Assembly (NCBI GenBank): GCA_963844175.1
Contig: CAWJNE010000015.1
Location: forward strand, 10,437-74,436
Direction of reading: 5' to 3'
DNA from: JALZMG01 sp963844175
GTDB taxonomy: Bacteria > Actinomycetota > Acidimicrobiia > Acidimicrobiales > Ilumatobacteraceae
DNA length: 64,000 nt
Part shown: positions 35,703-42,626 of the stretch, piece by piece
Layout of the letters: every line of letters begins with the position of its first letter
How positions within the stretch are numbered: the stretch's first letter is position 1
Program-made: the position numbers and the translations under genes
The notes under the pieces: model-generated
Database searches by the model: none
Told to the model about the DNA's origin: nothing
What the model saw: the letters and a program-made list of their open reading frames with translations, nothing else

Positions 35703-36419
35703 GTGACCGCGCCCGCGCTGACCGAACGGGTCGACGCCCTCGACTGGGAGCGCATCGTCGGCGACCTCGACGAAGTCGGCGCGGCGATCGGTGGTGTCGT
35801 GCTCGACGCCGAGGAGTGCCGGTCGATCGCCGGGCTGTACGAGCGTGACGACCGGTTCCGGTCGACGGTCGACATGGTTCGGCACCGCTTCGGCCAGGGG
35901 CAGTACCGGTACTTCGCCCACCCGCTGCCCGAGGCCGTGACGGCGTTGCGGGCTGCCTTCTGGCCCCACCTCCTCGGGGTCGCCCGGTGCTGGGCCGCGC
36001 GGCGGGACCGGCCGGCGCTATGGCCCGATGCACTGGACGAGTGGCTGGATCGTTGCCACGCCGCCGGTCAGACCCGACCGACACCGCTGCTGCTGAGCTA
36101 CGGGCCGGGCGACTGGAACGCGCTGCACCGCGACCTGTACGGCGAACTCGTCTTCCCGCTGCAGGTCGTCATCGGTCTCGACCGACCCGGCGTCGACTAC
36201 TCGGGCGGCGAACTGGTGCTCGTCGAGCAGCGACCGCGGGCCCAATCACGGGCCACCGCCATCGTCGTCGAGCAGGGATCGGCGGTGGTGTTCACGACCC
36301 GCGACCGCCCGGTGCGGACCAAGCGCGTGTGGGCCAGCGCCGCCATGCGCCACGGGGCCAGCACGGTGCGGTCCGGACGGCGGCGCACGCTCGGGTTGAT
36401 CTTCCACGACGCCGACTGA
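35703..36419 (+). CDS. 2-oxoglutarate/Fe(II)-dependent oxygenase (COG3826 type)
   Basis: A 238-residue protein, GTG start 7 bases after the MFS stop, so probably co-transcribed. The Fe ligands are visible as NALHRDLYGELVFPLQ (HxD) and, near the C-terminus, MRHGASTVRSGRRRTLGLIF, where His and the 2OG-binding Arg lie. YFAHPLPEAV and LLLSYGPGDWN are family segments. It probably hydroxylates a protein or small molecule; no substrate is evident. Confidence 0.85.
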   Translation: MTAPALTERVDALDWERIVGDLDEVGAAIGGVVLDAEECRSIAGLYERDDRFRSTVDMVRHRFGQGQYRYFAHPLPEAVTALRAAFWPHLLGVARCWAARRDRPALWPDALDEWLDRCHAAGQTRPTPLLLSYGPGDWNALHRDLYGELVFPLQVVIGLDRPGVDYSGGELVLVEQRPRAQSRATAIVVEQGSAVVFTTRDRPVRTKRVWASAAMRHGASTVRSGRRRTLGLIFHDAD

Positions 36420-36440
36420 CGTGGTGCGGCGCGTCGAGCG

Positions 36441-36569
36441 CTAGCGCCGGCGACGGCGGCGAGTGAGCACGCCGAGGATCACCGTCCACGCGAGGATCGC
36501 CCGGCCGAACCGCAGCATGCACTCGGGACACCACAGGCGCCGAGCAAGGGACGTATCGGTGGTGTTCAC
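36441..36569 (-). CDS. 42-residue CxxC membrane-type micropeptide
   Basis: GTG at 36569 overlaps the upstream gene's TGA (GTGA). The peptide has a WCPECM motif at about residues 13-18, one hydrophobic helix (AILAWTVILGVL) and a poly-Arg end. The stop-start overlap with the 423-residue gene argues that it is translated. Function unknown. Confidence 0.55.
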   Translation of the reverse strand: MNTTDTSLARRLWCPECMLRFGRAILAWTVILGVLTRRRRRR

Positions 36570-37837
36570 CGCCCACCCCCGTGGATGCCCCCGCCGCCCT
36601 CGCCCGGGACGCACCCGTCGATCACGGGGTGGACCGCCCACTGGTGCTCGGGCTGTTGCTGGGTGAGGGCCGTCTGCTGCTGCTGTGTCGTCATCTGCAT
36701 CCCCGGCGTGTTCGGTACGCGCACGCCCGGCGGCACAACGGGGGGCGGCGCGTCGTTGAGCAGCCGGCACCACCGGTCCTTGAGGTCCTTGAGGCGGGCC
36801 GCCACACCGTCTGGCACCGGCGCCACGGGATCGGCGCCCTCGGCCTCGCCCGTCAGCTTGGCGATGGCCCGGACCGGGTGCAGCTCGAGGTGGCCGGCGT
36901 GCCCCGAGTCCCACGTCCACACGCCCTGCACGACGACCACGTCGCCCATCCTCAGGAACCGCGACACCGTCCCGGTCGAGAACTGGTCGTCGAAGGCCTG
37001 CGCCGCCGCCCAGGCGACCGCGGCGGCAACCGCCGCGGCGAGCACCACCGGGAGCATCGCGATATCGATCAGCGTCTCGACGATGGCGCAGAACACGTCG
37101 CCGACGAACGGGATCCAACCCAGCGTCGCGTGGCAGATCTCCGTGGCCGACGGGCCGGGTGAGCCCGGCAGCTTGCCGGACAAGATGTCGAGGAACGGGG
37201 CCAGCGCGGTGCAGACCGCGAAGATGCGCGAGCCCTCGGCCTCGCAGTGCAGCACGGGGATCGGGATCGTCACGCCGCCGGCCTCGGTGACACCCTTCAA
37301 CTTGTTGAGGTTGGCCTGGCGCTTCTCGTCGGGGTCGCTGGCCGTGGTCGGGTCGGCGCCGTCGTCGGGGAAGTGCCACATCACGCCATAGCCGTCGACC
37401 GGGCTCTCGGGCGCCGGCTCACGGGGGACGAGTCCGGCCAGCCGCCCGGCCCGATCCTCGATCAGCTCGCCCTGCGGCGCGTGCTTGGCGACGTGCCGGA
37501 AGATGATGTGCTGGTTGACGCTGGCCACGGCGTAGCGCCGCAGGTCCTTCGGCCGGAAGGGCGCCAGCAGCAGGTTGAACGAGAAGTCGTTGTCGATCGC
37601 GTCCGGACCGCTCTTGCCGTACGACGTGTGCTCGAGCCCGACGATCGTGCCGATCACGCAGACCGGCTCCGACGCCATGCAGACGAGCTTCCCGTACAGC
37701 AGGTAGTCGCAGATCTTCTTGCCGAACGAGGCCGGGCCGACGGTGACGACGCCGACCCCTTCCGGCGGCAGCGGGGCGTAGTTGGCGGGATCGATGCAGC
37801 GGGTGAGGTGCACGCCGTAGTGCATGACCTGGGCCAT
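36566..37837 (-). CDS. Hypothetical membrane protein of a three-gene operon
   Basis: A 423-residue protein whose ATG overlaps the upstream TGA (TGATG). Residues 1-240 form a soluble domain containing several Cys (VCMASEPVC, HCEAEGSR, AVCTALAP). A long hydrophobic hairpin spans 243-282. Then a beta-type segment reads GDVVVVQGVWTWDSG, HAGHLELHPVRAI, and a Gln/Pro-rich tail follows. The HLELHPV element recurs in unrelated bacterial proteins with an OB-like fold, but I cannot name a family. It lies between a CARDB-like protein and a CxxC micropeptide. Confidence 0.75.
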   Translation of the reverse strand: MAQVMHYGVHLTRCIDPANYAPLPPEGVGVVTVGPASFGKKICDYLLYGKLVCMASEPVCVIGTIVGLEHTSYGKSGPDAIDNDFSFNLLLAPFRPKDLRRYAVASVNQHIIFRHVAKHAPQGELIEDRAGRLAGLVPREPAPESPVDGYGVMWHFPDDGADPTTASDPDEKRQANLNKLKGVTEAGGVTIPIPVLHCEAEGSRIFAVCTALAPFLDILSGKLPGSPGPSATEICHATLGWIPFVGDVFCAIVETLIDIAMLPVVLAAAVAAAVAWAAAQAFDDQFSTGTVSRFLRMGDVVVVQGVWTWDSGHAGHLELHPVRAIAKLTGEAEGADPVAPVPDGVAARLKDLKDRWCRLLNDAPPPVVPPGVRVPNTPGMQMTTQQQQTALTQQQPEHQWAVHPVIDGCVPGEGGGGIHGGGR

Positions 37838-38787
37838 CACGCCGTCCCTTCGACGGTCAGCGTCATGCCCCCGGCGCAGGAGGCGCCGTGCCAGGCGTTG
37901 ACGTTGAAGCTCTTCCGCCCGCTGAAGCCGTCGGGCGCGGTGATGTCGACCGTCACCTCGACCGACGCGCCGGGCCGCAACGCGACGTCTCGCGGTTCGA
38001 TGGTGATCGTCCAACCGTCGGGCACCGGGTGCGCAGCGGGGTCGTGACGACGGCGGACCTCCGCCGGATCCGGACGCTCGTCGCACGGCGGCAGGTCGGG
38101 GATGCCGTAGGCGTCGACCGTCAGGGCGAGGTCACGGGCGTGCGCGGCGTCGTTGCGCACCGGGAACGTGAACACCGCACGCGGCGAGTTCAGCGGCTTG
38201 ACGTCGGTGTTGCTCTGCCCGAGGTTGTTGCCGGGCTCGGCGTCGTCGGCCCACTCGAGCACCGACTGGACGCAGTAGTGACCCGGGGTCGCCGGTGTCG
38301 TCCACGACACCCGAGCGAAGGCCGGGCAGCTTGTCGCACCCTTCACGCCGAGGTCGACGGTGGTGGCGCCGACGGGGACGGCCACCGACCCGATGCCCAT
38401 GTCGAAGTAGGAGACGCGCACCGGCAGATCGGCGACCGGGCCGCTCGTCGAGCCGTTCCAGACGCGGGTGACGATCTCGTACTCCGTCGCCGGCAGCAGG
38501 GCGTGCTGGTCGACCACCGACCCGTTGCGCTCGATCGTGATGTCGGGGTTGTCCCACGTCACCGCGTAGCCGAGGCCGGTCAGGAATGGCTGGCTGTACA
38601 GCAGCGGGTCGGGCTGGCGGTACGCCCACGACGGGATGGGCATCGTGTCGCCGTGGCCCTCCGGACGTCGCCGGCAGCGGCGCCAGATCAGGGCGACGAG
38701 CGCGCCCAGGCCGAGCAGGACCAGCAACCGCACGAGGCACCTTGCGAGCCGACAGAACGCGCAGCCACCACGAGGTCCCTCCCTCAC
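37837..38787 (-). CDS. Membrane-anchored CARDB-like protein
   Basis: A 316-residue protein. A Cys-rich cytoplasmic N-terminus (CAFCRLARC) is followed by one helix at about residues 17-35, then two beta-sandwich regions. The first (ATEYEIVTRVWNGSTSGPV, HYCVQSVLEWADDAEPGNN) is like CARDB adhesion modules; the second ends RPGASVEVTVDITAPDGFSG. It is probably displayed outside the membrane and binds other proteins or polymer. First gene of the operon with the two leftward genes. Confidence 0.75.
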   Translation of the reverse strand: MREGPRGGCAFCRLARCLVRLLVLLGLGALVALIWRRCRRRPEGHGDTMPIPSWAYRQPDPLLYSQPFLTGLGYAVTWDNPDITIERNGSVVDQHALLPATEYEIVTRVWNGSTSGPVADLPVRVSYFDMGIGSVAVPVGATTVDLGVKGATSCPAFARVSWTTPATPGHYCVQSVLEWADDAEPGNNLGQSNTDVKPLNSPRAVFTFPVRNDAAHARDLALTVDAYGIPDLPPCDERPDPAEVRRRHDPAAHPVPDGWTITIEPRDVALRPGASVEVTVDITAPDGFSGRKSFNVNAWHGASCAGGMTLTVEGTA

Positions 38788-38841
38788 GCCCGACAGTCTG
38801 ACGCACCGCCGACGGCCGTCGTGACAGGCGGCGGGCGACCG

Positions 38842-39126
38842 CTACGGGACGACGATCTCGGCGTCGATGATGTCGTCGTCCGGCGCTCCGGCAGGAGCAT
38901 CCGGTTCCACGTAGATGCACTCGCCGGGGCACCGTTCGACGGCGTCGATGGCGTCGTGCTCGAAGCGGAGTGGCACGTGCACGCCGATGTGGGACGGTTC
39001 GGTGATCACCGCGCCCTGTTCGCGGACGTAGCCGATTCCGTCCTCGAGCACGATGAACAGGTCCGGGCAGTGGTCGACGCACAGCCCCGCCCCGGTGCAG
39101 CAGTCCTGGTCGATCCAGACCCGCAT
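38842..39126 (-). CDS. [3Fe-4S]-type ferredoxin
   Basis: A 94-residue acidic ferredoxin. The cluster ligands are CTGAGLCVDHCPDLF at the N-terminus and the CPGECI region near residue 66, with three main Cys in the 3Fe-4S pattern; a further Cys precedes the first. The tail after residue 75 is Asp/Ala-rich. Such ferredoxins usually serve cytochrome P450s or oxygenases; no P450 is adjacent. A 48-bp palindrome lies just upstream. Confidence 0.9.
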   Translation of the reverse strand: MRVWIDQDCCTGAGLCVDHCPDLFIVLEDGIGYVREQGAVITEPSHIGVHVPLRFEHDAIDAVERCPGECIYVEPDAPAGAPDDDIIDAEIVVP

Positions 39127-39176
39127 CCGCGCCTCCCTCGTCGCCCCTCGATCCTAGGACCCGCCTGGGTGCGCCG

Positions 39177-39224
39177 TCCTGGTCAGGTTCCTGGCCGGAC
39201 GTCCGGCCAGAACCCTGACCAGGA
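39177..39224. repeat. 48-bp near-perfect palindrome between divergent genes
   Basis: Left arm TCCTGGTCAGGTTCCTGGCC, central GGACGTCC, right arm GGCCAGAACCCTGACCAGGA; 22 of 24 positions pair. It sits between the divergent ferredoxin and PadR genes, so a terminator role is unlikely. It could be an operator, an extruded cruciform or a mobile palindrome. Confidence 0.8.
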
Positions 39225-39301
39225 GGATGGGGAGCGAGGGGCGTGCTCGTCGTGCAGAATGCACTGCCGCCCAGATTCGGCGTCCGGGGTACCGTCCGGT
39301 A

Positions 39302-40000
39302 GTGCAGACAGCAGGATCGTCGGACCGGCCAGCGGGCGGTGACGCCGACCGCACCACGGAGCTGACGCCGACCTCGTACACGATCCTGGGGCTCCTCGCC
39401 CTCGGCGACTCGTCGGGCTACCGGGTCACCAAGCAGGTCCGGCGAGGCCTCGGGCAGCTCTGGCCACGGGCCGAACGCCAGCTGTACAACGACCCGAAGC
39501 GCCTCGTCGAGGCCGGGTACGTCACGGCCACCCACGATCGCGTGGGACGCCGGCAGCGGACGATCTACTCGATCACCCGCCGTGGTCGGACGGCGCTGCG
39601 GCGCTGGCTCGACACCGAGCCCCGCCCGCCGACGCTGGAGTTCGAGGGGATGGTGCGCGTGCTCTTCGCCGAGCAGGGCACGATCGAGCAGCTGCGGACC
39701 ACGCTGGCGGGCATCGCCGAGCAGGCCGAACAGACCCGCGCCGAATACGCCGGGTGGGCGACGTACATGGTCGACGACGGTGGCGACTTCCCGACGCGTA
39801 TGCACACGAACGCTCTGGCCATGCGCTTCATGGTCGACCACTTCACTCACATCGTCGAATGGGCGCGATGGGCGCTGGAGGTCACCGGCGAGTGGCCCGA
39901 TGCGACGACACCGGCCCGGGACTGGGCCGACGAAGCGGGCGCCATCTACCGCGATGTCGCCCGCTACGCCGTCGTGGACGACGGCGATCCGTCAGCGTGA
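39302..40000 (+). CDS. PadR family transcriptional regulator
   Basis: A 232-residue protein with GTG start at 39302. After a polar lead come the PadR winged-helix features: TSYTILGLLALGDSSGYRVT, LWPRAERQLYNDPKRLVEAGYV and the wing RRQRTIYSITRRGRTALRRW. The C-terminal helices (Vir_C-like) mediate dimerisation. A large palindrome upstream may be its site. Its 3' end overlaps the convergent isochorismatase gene by 9 bases. Confidence 0.9.
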   Translation: MQTAGSSDRPAGGDADRTTELTPTSYTILGLLALGDSSGYRVTKQVRRGLGQLWPRAERQLYNDPKRLVEAGYVTATHDRVGRRQRTIYSITRRGRTALRRWLDTEPRPPTLEFEGMVRVLFAEQGTIEQLRTTLAGIAEQAEQTRAEYAGWATYMVDDGGDFPTRMHTNALAMRFMVDHFTHIVEWARWALEVTGEWPDATTPARDWADEAGAIYRDVARYAVVDDGDPSA

Positions 40001-40573
40001 CGACGTGGCTGGTTCCTCGGCCGGATGGAAGCTGACCTCGGCGGTGTCGGTGACCCCGGCGGTGCGGCCGGGTGCCGACTGCCACGACCAATAGAGGTTG
40101 GTGTGGGAGATCACCTGCTCGGGGGGCGGTGCTCCCCACTCCGAGAGGTCCTCCGTCGTGTGGGCGTCGCCGACGAGGACGGTGTCGTACCCGCGGGTGA
40201 AGGCGCCGTGCAGCGTCGATCGGACGCAAGCGTCCGTCTGGGCACCGCTCACGACGAGGCGGCCGACCCCGCGGGCGGCGAGCTCTGCCTCCAGTGCGGT
40301 GTCCTCGAACGCATCGCCGTAGCGCTTGTGGACGAGCGCTTCGGACTCGGCCCGCTGCAGCTCGTCGACGTACTGCCACTGCTCGCTGCCCTGGGGCAGC
40401 TCGTCGGAGGTGTGCTGGACCCAGATCACCGCGACGCCGGCACGGCGAGCGTTGTCGACGAGGGTGCTGATGTTGTCGATCACCGCGTCGCGCTGGGTGG
40501 CGCCGGCGACGACGCCCTTCTGGACGTCGATCACGAGGAGGGCGGTGTGGGGCCGGTCGGAGAGAGTGGTCAT
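39992..40573 (-). CDS. Isochorismatase-family cysteine hydrolase
   Basis: A 193-residue protein. The catalytic triad is readable: Asp in ALLVIDVQKGVV, Lys in LVHKRYGDAFEDT, and Cys in VSGAQTDACVRSTLHGAF. This is the nicotinamidase/isochorismatase-like fold, with the cis-peptide region before the Cys. The substrate is unknown. It overlaps the PadR gene tail to tail. Confidence 0.92.
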   Translation of the reverse strand: MTTLSDRPHTALLVIDVQKGVVAGATQRDAVIDNISTLVDNARRAGVAVIWVQHTSDELPQGSEQWQYVDELQRAESEALVHKRYGDAFEDTALEAELAARGVGRLVVSGAQTDACVRSTLHGAFTRGYDTVLVGDAHTTEDLSEWGAPPPEQVISHTNLYWSWQSAPGRTAGVTDTAEVSFHPAEEPATSSR

Positions 40574-40638
40574 GTGGGGCTCCTCAAGCTCGGGCCACCC
40601 ACCCTACTGAGGGCCTGTCACGGCGAATCGGTGGCCGC

Positions 40639-41616
40639 TCAGGCCAGGTGGGTGGCGAACCAGTCGACCATCGCCCGGTACGCCTGGGCCGCCGCATCGG
40701 CGTCGTAGCGCGGGCCGGTGTCGTTGAAGAAGGCGTGGTCGACGGCCTCGAACACGCGCAGCTCGTGGGTCAGCCCGGCCGCCGTGAGCGCCGCCTCGGC
40801 GGCGTCACGGGTTGCGTTGACTCGGTTGTCGAGCCCTGCGTAGATGCCGAGGACGGCGGCGTTCGGCGAGCCGCTGAAGTCGGCATCGGCCGGGGCGGGC
40901 CCGTAGAAGGGGACGGCGGCCGCCAGCCGGGGCTCGCCATCGGCGAGCAGCTGCCAGGTCATGCCCCCACCGAAGCAGAAGCCGATGGCGGCCAGGCCGA
41001 CGCCGGGAGCGCGGCGCTCGAGCTCGTCCAGGCCGGCCCGCAGGTCGGCCAGCAACCGCTCGGCGGGAGCGTTGCCCAGCGCCGCCGTGGCGTCGGCCTC
41101 GCTCGGCAGGCTCGCCGAGCCGCCCTCGGCCGACAGCAGGTCGATGGCCAGCGCGGTGTACCCGTCGGCGGCGAGGCGCGACGGGATCGAGCGGATGTGC
41201 TCCGTCAGCCCGCGGTTCTCGTGGATGACGAGCACGGCGCCCATGGCCGGCGTGGCCGTGGCCAGGACGCCGATGAGCACTCCCGCCGGACCTGGGAAGC
41301 GGACCTCCTCGGCGGTGACGGTCGGGGTCTCCGCTGCTCCTGCGGTGGTCGACGCGGCGGTCGTCGATTCCACGCTCGCCGGACTCGACGGCGTGCTCGC
41401 CGACTCGGACGGTGCCGTCGATCCCACCGTCTCGGCCGCGTCGGTGGATCCCGGGGTGTCGGCGTCGTCGTCACCGCCGCACGCCGCCAAGGCAGCTGCC
41501 GCCGCACTGGCACTCAACCCCAGCAGGCCGAGGCGGCGCAACGCCTCCCGCCGGCTCAGCAGGCCCTCCGAGCAGTCCAGCGCGACCTCGTCCACGAGGT
41601 ACTGGTGGAGCGCCAT
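40639..41616 (-). CDS. Exported dienelactone-hydrolase-family lipoprotein
   Basis: A 325-residue protein. The Tat-like sequence SRREALRRLGLLGLSASAAA ends in lipobox ALAAC, after a 20-residue cytoplasmic lead. A Ser/Thr/Asp-rich linker of 50 residues precedes the hydrolase. The catalytic Cys-His-Asp triad of dienelactone hydrolase is seen as AIGFCFGGGM and VDHAFFND, with HENRGL as the Glu switch. It acts outside the membrane on an ester or lactone. It is followed by the DUF427 gene upstream. Confidence 0.88.
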   Translation of the reverse strand: MALHQYLVDEVALDCSEGLLSRREALRRLGLLGLSASAAAAALAACGGDDDADTPGSTDAAETVGSTAPSESASTPSSPASVESTTAASTTAGAAETPTVTAEEVRFPGPAGVLIGVLATATPAMGAVLVIHENRGLTEHIRSIPSRLAADGYTALAIDLLSAEGGSASLPSEADATAALGNAPAERLLADLRAGLDELERRAPGVGLAAIGFCFGGGMTWQLLADGEPRLAAAVPFYGPAPADADFSGSPNAAVLGIYAGLDNRVNATRDAAEAALTAAGLTHELRVFEAVDHAFFNDTGPRYDADAAAQAYRAMVDWFATHLA

Positions 41617-41625
41617 CGCCGGACG

Positions 41626-42483
41626 CTATTCCTGGCCCTTGACCTCCGGGTCGCGCGCTGACCACGGTGTGCGCGGGCGCTCGAGGCGCTGCCCGTCCAC
41701 GCTGATGTCCACGCGCTCGTTGAGGAACGTGACCTGATCCCCCACGGCGACGGCGTAGTTGTGCGGATCCGGATAGCTCCACGCGACGTCCGGCACCACG
41801 ACACCGTCGATCGTCGCCGACCAGTAGGCGGCCTGTCCCTTGTAGGCGCAGACGGTCGTTGTTGCGCTCGGCGACAGGAGCTCCATCCGCACGTCCTCGG
41901 GCGGGAAGTAGTAGCGCGTCGGCAGGTAGGTCTCGAAGAGCATCGTCGAACGGGTCGAGTCGGCGACGGTCGTCCCGGCGATCTCCACGACGACACGTCG
42001 CGAGCTGTGCCTCGTGTCGATCGTCTTGAACGGGTCGCGGGCGTGCCCGACGAGCAGGTCGTCCTCCTCGCGCCACTCGTCGAAGGCGTCGAAGTCGACG
42101 ATGGCCCGGCCGGCGAACTGCGGGTCGTCCGGCGTGAAGGCGGCCCCTCGGAGCGTCGAGCCGCCGACCACGACGTCGAAGGACTGACCCGGCGTGGTGT
42201 GGAAGGCGAAGCCGGTGCCCGGATCGAGCACCGGCGGTCCGTCGCCGATGTGCACCGCCCGTTCCTCCACCGGCCCGGCCGTGGTCTCGACCAGGTCGCC
42301 GCGCAGGTCGGAGATGGGCACGGCGTAGGACGGCACGACACGCCGTGGTTCCCACACGATCCAGGCGTCCGTCGAGTCGACGACCACGTCGTCGCCGACG
42401 CAGGCCCGCACGCGTTTGGCGGTCGGATGGAACCGGAGCTGCGGAAGGGCGGCGAAGTGGTGCTGGGCAAGGTCGAGCGCCAC
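41626..42483 (-). CDS. Two-domain DUF427 protein
   Basis: About 285 residues from GTG 42483; an ATG-less extension to 42519 is possible. DUF427 features occur twice: KRVRACVGDDVVVDSTDAWIV then the C-terminal VEIAGTTVADSTRSTMLFE, LPTRYYFPPEDVRMELL and CAYKGQAAYWSATIDG. DUF427 forms small beta barrels of unknown function. It ends 10 bases before the dienelactone hydrolase start and may be co-transcribed. Confidence 0.87.
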   Translation of the reverse strand: MALDLAQHHFAALPQLRFHPTAKRVRACVGDDVVVDSTDAWIVWEPRRVVPSYAVPISDLRGDLVETTAGPVEERAVHIGDGPPVLDPGTGFAFHTTPGQSFDVVVGGSTLRGAAFTPDDPQFAGRAIVDFDAFDEWREEDDLLVGHARDPFKTIDTRHSSRRVVVEIAGTTVADSTRSTMLFETYLPTRYYFPPEDVRMELLSPSATTTVCAYKGQAAYWSATIDGVVVPDVAWSYPDPHNYAVAVGDQVTFLNERVDISVDGQRLERPRTPWSARDPEVKGQE

Positions 42484-42626
42484 GGGCCAACTCTTCCCGC
42501 TCCCCCGGCCACCGGTCAATCGACATCGGGATCGCCGCGGCGCGGTCGCTCGCTCCTGCCTCGCCGAACCAGGTGCGAGAGCACCTCTTGCCGAGCATCG
42601 TGAAGGGTTCCTAACATGCGCCGGCT

